DNA of 64,000 nt. Source: Micromussa lordhowensis. Its lineage: Eukaryota > Cnidaria > Anthozoa > Scleractinia > Lobophylliidae. Numbering within the stretch: position 1 is the stretch's first letter; the number at the start of each line of letters is the position of its first letter. Below, piece after piece: positions 1 to 36,687 of the stretch. The notes below the pieces were generated by a model that was given only the letters and a program-made list of their open reading frames with translations, made no database searches and had not been told where the DNA came from. The stretch covers positions 74,201-138,200 of the forward strand of contig OZ026600.1 of the NCBI GenBank assembly GCA_964020085.1, given 5' to 3'. The position numbers were made by a program, and so were the translations under genes.

Positions 1-1466
1 TTAGGTTATAGCAAACGGAACAAATACATATATAATTCAAAAAAATGTGTTCAATAAAATAAGTTAATAAATAAATAACAGTACAAAAATAGTAAAATAT
101 ATTAATTATCAAAAGAAATTGACAGAAGTCAATGTTATTTTAAATGAGAACGAGTTTAGAATCTTAAATCGCTCATCAGTCTCTTTCCACAATTTATGTC
201 CATTATATGGAATATTGAATTTAGCATAGTTTGTTCAACTTTACAGCAGGTACATAACGTAGTAGGTAGACCTGGTAGCAAAGCAATCGTTAACATTATG
301 CTTACTTGAAGTTTTAACAAAAATAAATTTAAGATCTTTCGTAATTTGCCAGTTCAAATTGGTGCATAAAATTACGCGATTCTGTTTGGATAAATGCAGT
401 GCAATTCAATAGTAATAGCAGTGTAAGGCGTCTAACACAAGTGCAAAGTTGTAACGAAGATTAGTTAGTTAGTACGAAGTTAGTACGAAGTCACTTTAGA
501 CTGCCGACGGTCATCCGAGGCATTTGAAAGCTAAAAGGCTGTCGAAGTTCGTCCGAGGTCTTCCAAAGGTAGCCGAAGATAATTAGACGTTATCCAAACA
601 CTTCGGAAGATAATCTGAACCTTCTGAAGATTTATAAGAATATATCTGGCAAACGTTTTCGAGTCACTAATTGCCCGAACCCTTTCCACGCTCAAGACAA
701 CAACTTGCACTCGAAGCCAGCAAACTATACAAGAAATATTGTTTCGTTTATATTCACCAGAAGAGATTACGACTAGACAAGCCATATTTCGTTGTTTTCT
801 TTTCATCCAGTTTCATAACCTCTGCAAAGCTCATTGATTTTTGCTTCAGTGACCAATTGACATTAGTCCCTCAAAATAAGCAACAAGCCGTCAATTTTCC
901 AAGCATGAGCGACAAACTACACGCGGGTAATCAAACATTTCTGTACGGACGCCCACAACTGTCACGGCAAAATAAATAATCTCACGGCAAAAGACATTAC
1001 CTCACGGCAAAAAGAAATTACCTCACGGCAAAAAGAATAAACCCACGGCGAGAGAAATCACCTCACGACAAAAAGAATAACCACACGGCAAAAAAAACTA
1101 ACCTCATGGCAAAAAGAATAAGCTTATTCTTTTTGCCGGGGGGTTAGGTCTTTCGCCGTGAGGTTATTCTTTTTGCCGTGAGGTTAGGTCTTTCGCCGTG
1201 AGGTTATTCTTTTTGCCGTGAGGTTATTCCGTGACAGTTGTGGGGCAACGTATTTTTTGTAATCCTCTCTTAACAAATTCAGTAGGTCTAGGCCTTTCAT
1301 AAAATGTCCCTCCATTTTCGTTACGTAGAGGTAATTTGTTACTAAAAAGGAAAAGCTAGAAGAGATTGGAATGGATTGAACGTTAAGATAGTTTAGTTCT
1401 CCACTCTCTCTGTCTGATTGACTGATTGATCGATCGATTGATCGATCGATGATTATTTTATCTTAC
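1..1466. other. Intron sequence of the polycystin-1-like gene at the window edge
   Basis: No convincing exon was found. The exon ending at 1467 leaves in phase 1, so channel-pore exons must lie beyond position 1. The stretch holds an inverted-repeat element at 952-1244 and, at 430-560, several short variants of a TCCGAGG/CGAAG motif. The small open frames at 531-806 and 671-979 look random. Confidence 0.6.
952..1244. mobile_element. Fold-back element built of roughly 20-bp CTCACGGCAAAAAG repeats
   Basis: The ends are a perfect 16-bp inverted repeat (CCCACAACTGTCACGG at 952-967, complement at 1229-1244). Inside, the left half carries about seven direct copies of a CCTCACGGCAAAAAGAATAA-like unit and the right half the same unit in reverse complement, meeting at a TAAGCTTA centre near 1120. 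No target duplication was identified. Confidence 0.7.
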
Positions 1467-25933
<24,467 letters not shown>

Positions 25934-27918
25934 GATGAAGACAGCCGTTTGGGCACGTTCATCCCTGTAGCGATCGCCGCTGGTGATACTGATTCACCAC
26001 TCTATGACTCTATGAATGAGACAAGGTCGATACAAAGGTCACAGTGGCCTTGCCGAAATAATAATTCCAAAACGTGTGTTTACATAACTTCAACGATTGC
26101 GCTGAGATGACTGAGATGTAAAAATGAAAAACATGTAACGGGTGATAGATATAAAATGCGCGCTGTCCAGAGCGGAAACGTTAAATATGATAGCTAAACT
26201 GATAAGCTCAAAACAAATTTTTCACGGTAAAAATCTCCCTAAGAGATTAACTTGTCATCTAAATTTGTAAACTCTTATTTGTATTCCTGTCCTTAATACC
26301 CTCGCCAATTTATAAACGAGCGGTCCACCAAATTGCAACGTACATAATGCCATAACATTCATTTTGAAAGGTATTTATTTCACGGCACAAGAGATCATTC
26401 AACTCTGTGTGTAGCCAGGCTTGAGCTCAGAATAATTGCTTGGTACCGCACAAAGCATCGTCCTTTGTAGTTTGACGTAAAGTGCAGTCAGTTGTAGAAC
26501 CCGCCAACTCTCAATAATTGTTCTTGGAACTATTTTTTCCCGCTTTTGTTGTTCTTGTTTTGTTTGCTTTTCTTTCTCCTCAGTCGCCAAGATTCTTTTG
26601 CTCGAGTTTCCCTAAGATGACTCGGACTCTCGTATAACTCGATAAAATGGAAGCCTCTTGATAGCGTTAATAGTAGCACCAGGTACTACTAGCACCAGGG
26701 GTTAAAATCAATTTAAATTTCTTACAATTTAACAAATTGACGTCAGTTTTTCATGCGTTTGTCCTGTTATTGATCATAAATTTCGTCATCACATTGTCAA
26801 AGTAGCTGTGGATCCACGAGGCGATAGCCGAGTGGATCCGCAGACTACTTTGACAATGTGATGACGAAATTCATTGTCAATAACAGGACAGACTCATTAA
26901 AAACTGACGTCAATTTGTTTTTTACGATAACAAATGGTCGAATTCCCCGCTCTCGCTCGCTGAATTTCAAATTCATGTGTCTGTCCGCATATTGACGATA
27001 AAAATTAACCAATGAGCGCGCGAGAATTTCTGCAGTTATCGTAAAAATACCACTCGTGTCACACATAGAAATCGAGAGCTGCAGTTACAGCTTGAGGTTT
27101 CCTCGGCTTCGTTTATTTTTTTTCTGAAACCCTCCATGCGAATCATTCCCTTATACGGGCGGGTCAAGCAACTACGACGATTGATGAGGAAAATCACTTC
27201 GTGTAAGAACTCGACAGAGTCGCCCGGCTGGACCTCCTCGCTGATTAGCCAGAATTGAAAGACACTTATTTGTGGCCAATCAGCGGGAAGGAATTCAAAC
27301 GCTTCTGGAACTGGTTCGGTCAGAGTAACTTCCCAGGGGCTAATTTCGTCTCAACTAGCTACCCCTGGATCTCCGAGGATGATTATCAACAACGTCTTTA
27401 TCTTTGTGGGAACGTTATCACCTGGGTGACTAAGTTAGGCTACCACCCTCACCGACTGTAACGGCCGATATCTCAATTCCGCCGACTCACTCCTTCTGTT
27501 CTGCCTGCAGGAACGTAACGTAAGTTGATTGTGTCTTTCACAGGAATTACTTACCGTCTGTTCGCAAAAAAAATCTGGATTGCATATAAATGTTAACGAC
27601 TTTCTGGAAAACATTGAACTTCATTTTGAAACCATATACTATTTTAATTTGTTGATATACAATAAAGCAATTGCCCAAATAAGTTGAATTTTTACGGCAA
27701 CAATTTGTTTTAACAGATTCTGGAAAAGATATCTTTCAACTTTAACATTGAGAAAAACGAAATTTCCCTGTTTCTCAAGAATGCGCTCGCCTACCAAAAA
27801 AGCGCCAGATTTTATTAATTAAACAGGATAATATTCTTACTATAATTCAAAAGAAATTTTAACCGTCATTTGTTATGGTGGAAAATTAGATCATTTACCT
27901 GTGTTTAGAAGCGGATAA
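25934..27918. other. Intergenic region upstream of the polycystin-1-like gene
   Basis: No supported exon. It holds the palindromic element at 26731-26919 and, at 27350-27385, a CCTGGATCTCCGAGGATGA segment nearly repeated at 1960-1980. A TTTATATC run near 26145 on the minus strand could be a TATA-like element for the distal first exon, but this is weak. Confidence 0.45.
26731..26919. mobile_element. Palindromic (fold-back) MITE
   Basis: Two arms of about 90 bp are nearly exact reverse complements: AACAAATTGACGTCAGTTTT at 26731 with its complement ending at 26919, and inner TCGTCATCACATTGTCAAAG matched by CTTTGACAATGTGATGACGA. The centre is GGATCCACGAGGCGATAGCC. A further pair, TTTTACGATAAC near 26918 and GTTATCGTAAAAA near 27034, may be a neighbouring element. 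Confidence 0.75.
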
Positions 27919-30900
27919 TTAGCGAGGACAGAGGTCGAACTGAATTCGGATGCCTCCAGTGCCGGCATCAGCCAACAAACTCTCCCAGAAGTTTCTTATG
28001 CATCTCAACAGTGAAAACGAACGAATTTCTCTTGCGTGCCGCTGAAAAAGAACCTGTTGTCAGTAAAACAATAAAATAAGAGAACGTAAATCCTGAGTTA
28101 ATAAAATCACAAGCCACTCTTTTTAAACCTCGCAGTTTGAGTCAGTTAGCTCGCAGCTGACAGCAAAGCATGAGAACAAGCGCTCATAAAAAACAACACA
28201 GCTGGATATTTTTTCGATAGCATGGTCAATTAATCTTTTATACAAAGAATCAGGAGAATTTATTTGATTAAAAGATAAACATTTATAGAAGAAAGAAGTG
28301 TATGAACGCATCGCATATTCCAGACGGTATAACAAGGCTTTATTATCTATCTAGAAATCACAACAAATGAATTTGTTCCCAATATTGAAATAGCAGGATT
28401 TAAGGGCACGTTTGGAAACACTTTTGTTAGTCTCCACTTGACGTATATATGGCCAAGGTGACAATGCTTTTGGTGTTGTAAAAGATAATCGGTCGGTAGT
28501 TAAGCGGCATCATTTGGTCCTAAACTCATAATCACCGTTTTTCGTTAAGATAATTTACACATTTTCCGTTAATCCTTGCTTTTAGTTATGCACTGAGGCT
28601 AGACTTTACTTATACAAAATTCTTTTTTGCTGGACGCATGTACAAAACATTAAAAATAGACCTTGTCTATTTTAGAAGATATTTTTTAACACATTATCGA
28701 TTATTTCACATGGCTTCTGTAAAGTAAAACTGGCTAAAAGCTAACTGGTAAGTATTAAGCGTCAGGGTCCAGTTGTTTATCGCTATGGCTACACTATCCA
28801 GCGGATAGCGTGGTTTGGTTTCTTAACATTTATCCACTGCCGTAGCGGTTTATCCGGTGTATAGCGTTATCCATCCATCGAACAACTGCGCCCAGGTCGT
28901 TAAGCAAGTACATACTAAGCCTAAGCTTCAATTTCTTGTTAGTCTAATTTCAGTAAAGTGCATCTAATTTTAAGCTTCAATTGGTAGTAGTTTCTATTGA
29001 TCTAATTTCAGTGAAGCGAGGCAGGGGTGGGGGAGTGGGGGAAGACGAAGTTAATAGGGGATGTAATACGTTTCAGTGCTTTCAGTAAGTTTTTTTACAA
29101 ACGTATTGATAATTAAAAGTGGCAAACTTCGAGCTTTTTAGCCTGTTGTTGTTGTTGTTGCTTGGTAGAAAATGTCATTTATTTTAGTTGCAAGGAGTTC
29201 CTTACGTACAGTGAAATTGAAATAACAGCGTCTTGTTGTCTTTCTCGTATTATATTGATCTTATGAAGTTCCAATGTAAAATTAATTAAGGTTCATGCAT
29301 CCAATAGCGCAATGATACCTAGAAATAATAAAGACCAGTACGATCTGGTTTCCATGGCAACAATCCAAATGGTTTTACGCGAAAACCCTTTTGAAAATAA
29401 AACTAAAGAGATTTCAGTATATTCGTACGCGACATATGTCTAGGCGCACGAGCCAAGATGGATTATGCAAACAGACTAAGAACTTCAGGAAGAGTCGATT
29501 ACAAAATGAGGCAGCCTTTTCTTCATGATGAAATAAATGAGTTTGTATTGAAAGTTCCCGACCTTAAAACGTACAAAAAAAAGCCATTTGACTTCACACG
29601 CTATGCTTCGGTTATTTATTCCTCGACAAATCAATCAGACGTTATTTGATTCAAAACGGAAACCCTAAATATATTTGATATCAGGCTAAAATACAGCAGA
29701 TCAACCGAAAGCTGATATCAAAGGTCTTGATTTTATTTTTCTGGGTCTTTTCTGCACTTATGCTCGTTTGTCTGTTTGCTTGTTCTGCGTGCTTTGCCGA
29801 ATTAAAGTTGATCCGATACTGGCCGGCACAACTTTAACCGCCCTTGAATGACTGAGAAGCTCCTGGTATCATTCGTGGCAAAACACAGCTACGTTTTTTC
29901 AGCCAAAAGCTTCAACACCATCCCCATCGTCTGACGATTTGAGACAAAATACAGTATAGAAAGTTTTGTCCTTGCAGGACAAATGATGATTAAGTTCTTC
30001 AACAAACTCGCGGTCAAAACAGATTGCGTTTATTCCGAGCATAATGCAAACATTATTTACATGAAACTGGGAAAGAAAAGCACCTACACTGTAACTTCTG
30101 CGAAAACATGAAAACAATTACCGCTAGGAGCAGAATGCTTCAGTTCGTCTACAAACCAAACGTGGCTGACGAACAAAAAAGTGAGAACCAGGAATGAATA
30201 ATAGAAAGAAAAATTAATCCGTCCCGCATATTACAATGAATTTTTCGCAAATGCATTGTTGTCTGGCAAAACTTGGTAAATAGACGAGTCAGTCACTTAC
30301 CTTGCACAAACTTGATATAATTTTGATGTAGGCTAGATAGTACTGGCTGCCTTCTTTCTCTCGTGCCGCTATCACTTTACAGATGATAGTAACCTAATGG
30401 TTCGTGAGAAGTAATTTTCAGCACAATTATTCTTGTAGCGGCCATCACTGCTCATAACAATACCGCTATAATTAATTAGGATTCGCACTGCTGATTTTAC
30501 GACAGGAAAACGTAGTCAGAGCGTTGTTAGCGGAACATTGTTTGTACAGACATCAATCAGGCTGACGTAATACTTAACACCTTGGTGTCAATCAAATAGA
30601 ATAATGTCCCTTGAGACTGACAATATTGACTTTTTATAACTCCTTGGGATAATCAAGTTTGTGTTTTTAAATTAGTACTCGAAATTTCCTGTTGAAACAT
30701 ATATGGCAGCTCACTTGAAACTGGCTACGTACCGAGAATTTACACTGTGGTGTAAAGGCCTGTGGTGTAAAGACATTCTGATATCACAAATTATGAGGGA
30801 ACAAGCCCAGAAACAAAATTCTCCCCAGATTTCTGCGAAAAAATAGTTTTCCCAAAATTTCCTCGTTTAGCCACAAGAGAAGCAAAACATTTTGTTTGGT

Positions 30901-33558
30901 TCCTGCTTATTTAGCCACCCCGGGAAACGTAACAAAAAACAATGTTTCCTGTTTAGCCAGGCCTTATAAGGTTGGGGACACACACACGAGCAGGGTGGGT
31001 CTGAAAAGACAGACAAATGTGTTGCTAACGGGAATGATAAATCTATTCGTGAGTGAACTCTGCAGCCCGATAGAACCTCGACTATATTCCTTCTTTAAAA
31101 TTCCACGATTAGCCCACATCACAGTGTGAAATCTTGGTTCATGATCAGTTCTAATCGTGATACTACAGTGGTTTGTTTGGGGCTTTCATAATCGTTTTCA
31201 ACGGTTAACGGCGCAACGATTTATACAATTGCAGTGAATTTCGAAAAAGGCTTCAATCACCTTTTTGTAGGACTGGCTCCTACGTGCTGTGCTCAACAGT
31301 TGCTAGAACAATGCTTGGATGAATCAAACCAACAATAACAGAAATTTCTGGTCGAATGTTATACCTGGCTGGGTTAATGTACGTTTCAAATTTAAAATGA
31401 ACACGAAGTCAGCAAGAGATTGGACAAGAGAACCAAAGCGTTCAGAGACTGTTTTAAATCAGAACCGTTGAAGTTTGCTCAGAACACATCCTAGGTTAAA
31501 ATGTAGCCTGCGTAGGAGCCGTTTCCTTTCCTTTTCCAGGCGGAGAGATCGAACAAGCGAGCAGCGCGCCTGGGGTGAGCAAAAAAATGGGGAGAAGTGG
31601 GGAGGGGTTGAGCGACAAGGGAGATTATTTCCCTTCCACAAGGATTGCAAACTCGATGTGAGTAGGCTTCGTTTCAATCCAAAGGAATTCGAACACTTTC
31701 CAAGATATTGGCTATAGCAATCTTTTCTGTTGGAAGGCTTCGGCAAGTTTTCTGTGGACATATATCCCTGCTGATTATTTGTAAAAGTTCCAAACTCCGC
31801 TTTAAACGAACAACGACAGACGCGGTAATTGTCCGTAGACATATCATTTCGTCCGCTCGCTTTTTCTGCCTTGGAAAGGAATATATGATGTTACTAATGG
31901 CATACAAACCGGCGTCCCTCCTTTATCATGTCCAGAATAGTATAGCTGGCTTCCTTCCCCTTCTGACTCCGGCAACAAATACAAATAGAAATATAGCCGG
32001 ACGATACCAAATAACTTCACATAGCTTTTATTCGGGTTTATTAAAGGAATGAAACAATTTTCCGCAATCTTAATTTACACATCTCTTTAATCATGCCGAG
32101 GTCTCAGTTCTAGGAATATTTATTTAAGTACGTTGGAGAAGTAACATAACATCCATTAAGATACGTCAAGCCAGGGCAGTAAAATCTATTTACTTATTAT
32201 CCATGTATCTTGGATTCCTAAAAGGAAATGAGAAAAATTGAATAACATCTGACCAGGAGATTAATTTGTACGAATTAGGCCTCGCCTTGAGGTCCTGCTG
32301 GGACTCAACTTACGAATGTGTATATACTAAGCATTGTTTCCTACATTCAAACAATACTCAAAGGAAGAGTTTAGGAGAATTGTACTGAAGTGGTGACTCG
32401 TTCAGTGCACAGTTGTCTCATTCAAAAGGCGGTCCCTGACTAATGGGCGTGAATGTTCTTTTCTCTAAATTTCATGACTCCAGCAGAGCGGATTTAATTG
32501 AGTGTCGAACCAATCACAAAGTACGAAGACAACCCAGTCTGACGTGAGGCGCTGGACAACCTCGCCGAGGAGTAAAACGGGTCGCTTTTGGTTTTAGTTT
32601 AACTACTGGTTAGACGACCAAGTGGTGCGTGTTTTTTTTATTAAGCCAATCGCTGAGCGTAGGAAAGTAAATCAAATACAAATTACTTTCCACACTTACG
32701 TAAAATCAGCTGAATTCAACATACTGCTGCCGGGGAAATAATACTCAGTTTGGGGACTGGTACCAAGTGGTAAAGCCTACACAAAGTCGGTCATAATGGT
32801 AAATACCAACCCTTACAATAAATGCACCATAACTGTCATCTCTTCGTTCAAAAAGGCTTAAAAATCGTGTTATGCTTCGTTTTTAAAAGAACATTTGCAA
32901 ACGTTTTATCGCGACTTACTTTTTCTGCCATTCTTCGCAGATTTCTAGCAAGGTTTTATTTCGTTTCGGTTTTGAACGCTTGTGGCATCTGCAAAGAAAC
33001 GAAGACTACTGTGATAAATCCTACTAGGAAAGAGAACGAAATCGACTCAAAACTACTACTACAAAGAATTTACAGAAACAAAAAGTTTTACAAAAAATTT
33101 GTAAGCTCGATCTGATTAGATGAGCTTTGTATTGTGACTGTAATTCTCAATCTCAAACAAGGACGCGCGACAATGCGCGAGCACAAAAACATCAGTTATA
33201 ATTACCTTGAAGCGGCAAAGACGTCTTTATCCTTAAGCTCTTTCTTTTCAGACCGAACTTTCTTCGTTTGCCCCTCAGGACTAATTCGTATTCTTCTCCC
33301 AGCCAAGCTGAATTCTCCCATCATCTGATGAACTAACGTTCTCGTTTGTTCGATCTCATTCGTCAGACATTCGATTTTATCAAGCGCGTTCATGGCAGTC
33401 GTGAAGAATCGAACGCCATTTTGGATTCCGCCCGCCGTCACAGGCCTGGATCTAAATTTCAAATCTTCTGAGTTCTCTTCTTCTTCGTGCCTATGTTTGT
33501 TCATTTTCCCGTTCAGCAAAGAAATGTAAACAACGTATGTAATTAATGAAATATCCAT
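27919..33558 (-). CDS. Uncharacterised 197-aa protein, four exons
   Basis: I do not recognise this protein. Exons on minus: 33558-33206 (ATG, 117 codons plus 2 nt), 32944-32920 (25-nt microexon), 30393-30301 (31 codons), 28041-27919 (to a TAA). Every border is GT/AG and the phases fit exactly (2, 0, 0), which supports a real transcript. The product is soluble and charged: an acidic HEEEENSEDL stretch, a probable helical NALDKIECLTNEIEQTRTLV segment, a basic ISPEGQTKKVRSEKKELKDK stretch, and a C-terminal half with VTIICKVIAAREKEGSQYY and FSLLRCIRNFWESLLADAG. No membrane segment is clear. Translation might instead start at Met19 (MNKHRH). An AATAAA on the minus strand at 27816-27811 could serve as poly(A) signal. 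It is head-to-head with the FBXO22-like gene, 840 bp apart. Confidence 0.6.
28765..28895. mobile_element. GGGCCCAGTTGTT-type MITE, copy 2
   Basis: Starts GGGTCCAGTTGTTTATCGCT and ends GAACAACTGCGCCC, with internal CTATCCAGCGGATAGCG and TTTATCCGGTGTATAGCG. It lies in an intron of the 197-aa gene. Confidence 0.6.
31497..31640. repeat. Probable dispersed repeat fragment
   Basis: Contains TGTAGCCTGCGTAGGAGCCG followed by GAGAGATCGAACAAGCGAGC and CGCGCCTGGGGTGAGC, then GGGGAGAAGTGGGGAGG. This resembles a repeat I associate with coral genomes, recalled rather than checked. It lies in an intron of the 197-aa gene. Confidence 0.35.
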
Positions 33559-34398
33559 GGAGACGGCTACAACGTCACACTGAGGATAATTGTTACTTGT
33601 TTCACAATTATCTCCCCTGATTCTTTATTATCTTCCAGTTCCAATGTACTGAACATATCCAAAGACCAGATAAACTCTACACAGATGTTAATTTTTTTTT
33701 TCTTTGATTCAAAATACTGTTTTGGCAGACATGTCAAATGGACACTTGCTAGTAGTGTTCCTCAAACGTTTGCGACAGATATACCCCGAGATCAATGATG
33801 AACTCCACAGAAGCGCGATTAGTCCATCTTTCTCTCACTTCCAGCAGTATTTCAAGTTAAGAGCTCATCGCTAACTTTGTAACTTTCCAGTGGAGGCCTC
33901 TCGCAGAAGTATCGACAGTAACTGAAAGTATATTTGAATTACTAAGCTCCAGTTCTTCCGTAACTTGCTTTTGGTCCTTTGCCACATTTCCATTCACATA
34001 TATATTTATTTGTATTACTACTAGCATTAGTTAAGTATTTTTTAGTTGAGTCCCGTAATAAGTATGTGTATTATCCCAGGCTACAAGACTTTGACATGTA
34101 AATGAAGTTTCTATCTATCTATCCTCCCGCCGCTGGCCGAGTGGCGTTCGACAGGTTAATACTAGGGCATACACGTACGAAACAAATAAAGTTTCTCTGA
34201 AAAACGTTAGATAGTAATGTCGCCGCTTCCGTCTTATCAAAGTAGCAGAAATTGAGAACAGCTTTTTTAACACGGAGACCGGACAGCGAGCTTAAGTTTG
34301 CATTGCGCGAACAACTAAACCTGCGCGCGAATCAAATGTGACCTCACAACGAACAGCGTCACAATCAAACGCATTCGAGCGCAAAGAAAGAAACCAAA
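33559..34398. promoter_or_regulatory. Shared 840-bp spacer between divergent genes
   Basis: It separates the start codons of the minus-strand 197-aa gene (33558) and the plus-strand FBXO22-like gene (34399), so it should hold both promoters. No TATA box is evident at either side. A tRNA-like A box (TGGCCGAGTGG near 34135) has no B box. Confidence 0.4.
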
Positions 34399-35599
34399 AT
34401 GTCGACAACAAGTGATCGTGCGCAATGTTTTCTGCCATATCTTCCCGAGGTAGTGGACATGATTTTGAGATATCTCCCAGCTAGGGAGCTAAGGACCACA
34501 GCGCGAGTGAGCAGAATGTGGAGACATATTTCCATGCAGATTCTTCATTCACGTACAACCTGGACCGTACATTACTTGGCTGACAAGCTAATAACTGGCA
34601 ATGAAATCGACAGTGTCATAGAGAACATGTATACCGAGCCGCGAATGGTTATTCAGTTAAGTCACCGGGAAATCTGGTTCACGAGAAGAGAACCTCGACG
34701 CCGCAGGAACGAAGAGCGACAGTTGGTTCGATCCGTGTTCAATTTATTTTCCAAGCTGCCGCCGGGGTGTGTCACGTTGGGCTGTACCACTGAACGCATA
34801 GTGTTCCAGCAACCTATTGACCAGCTTACCCCAGATCATATGCATCATCTGAAGACTGGGCACGCGTTCATGTGCGCGCCATATATGCCAGGTGTCGATT
34901 ATCATCATGTTTATCTCCGCACTCCGAGGCCTCCCACGGAAAGCTGCTGGTGTGACATGTTTGATTTACCCGCAACCACTCCTGTGAAGTTAGTTATTCT
35001 GATTTCATTGTCGGCGAGTAGAGATTTTATTCCTTTCATAGCTGCAGGTATTGTAGTTTTAACCTAATATCGTGCTTTTTTAAAATCCCTTAATGTAACT
35101 TAACGTTTTCCGACCCTTGGTTTACAATACAGGAATCCGTGAAACATACGGGGAACAAGTGGTTGTTTTTGGTGGAGTTGGGCACGACCGTTTGTTCATT
35201 GATGGACTGGTGAAGAGAGCAAGGGTTGTCGCAGTGTTTATTTCCGGTCAACGATTCCGTGCATGCGCAGGACTATTAAACAACGGCAACAACGCTGACT
35301 TTTACTCGCCGGCTCAGCAACTCATTGAAGAAGCTAGCAGGGACGGTTTCACACCCAAGTTTTCGCTCCTGTTCACGTCGCGGTTCGTTCACAAAGGACA
35401 AGCCTTCTACTCTAGCTCGCAAACAGCCTTTAAAGAAGGGTTTACTAATAGTCCCATGATTGGATTTTACTCGTATGGTGAATACTGTTTAACTGAAAGA
35501 GATGTGGGGGTAACTAAAATCAATGACTTCAAGAGACTTATGAGATATAATTCAGCTATTTATTGTGTATGCTCGTATCGAAACGAACCGCCGCAATAG
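34399..35599 (+). CDS. FBXO22: FBXO22-like F-box protein with FIST-C domain
   Basis: Probable SCF ubiquitin-ligase substrate adaptor. Two exons, 34399-35047 and 35133-35599, with an 85-bp GT/AG intron in phase 1, give 371 residues (human FBXO22 is 403). Residues about 10-50 form an F-box (LPEVVDMILRYLPARELRTT followed by ARVSRMWRHI). The C-terminal half has the FIST_C pattern: a glycine-rich VVVFGGVGHD, then VVAVFISGQRFRACAGLLNN, and near the end a PMIGFYSYGEYCLTERD segment equivalent to the FBXO22 F-GFFGNGEIG motif. The ATG has a good context (AAAATG) and follows in-frame non-coding sequence. Plausible poly(A) signal AATAAA at 35872-35877. It is convergent with the TTLL-like gene. In mammals FBXO22 acts in protein turnover; that role is carried over here by similarity only. 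Confidence 0.85.
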
Positions 35600-36687
35600 A
35601 TATTTTGAAACGCAAATATCGTAAATAGGTGGAAAATCTCGATAGTAGTTAGAAAGTTTAAATATATTTTCTTAGTTTGTACCAACGAAAATAACAACAC
35701 AAAATCTACAAACATAATATCTGTTTAAATCTACTCCTAAAGGTTTGACATAGAGGTACACCAGTGTAAGGTTTTAAGTGAACAGCGCTCGCGCTGGTAA
35801 AGTATATTAAAGGCTGCATACTAACATTTAGCTTCTTTGTTTTTAAGTTTTCACTTCTACGCTTGAAATATAATAAAAATGTCAACAGCTACATGAAAAA
35901 ATATACATATACTCCTGAAATCACGTTACACTTGTAACAGGTTTTACCGCTACATCTCATTGGCTTATGCGGTGATTGATAACAGAAAGTGATTGGTTCG
36001 CGCCACTGTCCCGCGTTTTCTATACTTATGATTAAACCATACGAAGTGAACTACAAAAGGGTTTGAAGTGAATTCGCATACGATGCCGTCACTGGAACAG
36101 AAGATTAATCTAAGACATCTAACGAAATAATAGGTAGCATATTTACATTGTTATTTTGTACAAAAATAAAACTGAAACTTGCAATTTATCCTATCCAGCT
36201 TCAAAGACCTTCACAGTGCACAGTAAAAATACTTCCACATATAAAAAAAATGAAACCGTTGCGATGCATCAAAAAGCTCACTCGTTCGTTTTTTGATGCA
36301 TCGCAACTCGTGAGTAAAGGTCGTTCGTGCGCAATTTCCAGGGAATTTTTTCAGTTCTCTATTTTCTCAATTAACCAGAAAAAAGTTAGTTACTACAACA
36401 GAGTATGATCCACCCAGTTATACTAAACACTATTCCACAACAGCGTGCACCGAGTGGGGCAAGTTTAACAAGTTCAGGCGAGTAGGAGACATTGATTTCC
36501 AATGTCACCCCTTAGAGGACGCCATTGTGGAAAAGTGTGAATCGCTTTCAAGTCGAAATAATCCTTCGACATTAACCTAAGGCTGAAATTTTCAGAAATA
36601 TCGATACTTCTAACCATGAGCGCCGAATGCGTATTAAGTACAAAACGGCAATTATTAAATCAATCAAATTCCGCTAGAGATACCAAG
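35600..36687. other. Convergent intergenic region between the FBXO22-like and TTLL-like genes
   Basis: Probably two 3' untranslated regions end to end. A candidate poly(A) signal for the plus-strand gene is at 35872. It contains a strong hairpin at 36258-36310. Nothing else was recognised. Confidence 0.5.
36258..36310. repeat. Strong hairpin
   Basis: GTTGCGATGCATCAAAAA pairs with TTTTTTGATGCATCGCAAC across a short spacer. It sits between two convergent gene ends, so it could be a transcribed 3' structure or a tiny fold-back element. Confidence 0.6.

Noticed and set aside
31459..31842. 127-aa minus frame
   Set aside because: It overlaps a probable dispersed repeat, has no family motif, and is not needed by the phase-exact exons of the surrounding gene.
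34125..34160. Possible tRNA from a TGGCCGAGTGG A box
   Set aside because: No B box, acceptor stem or anticodon arm follows.
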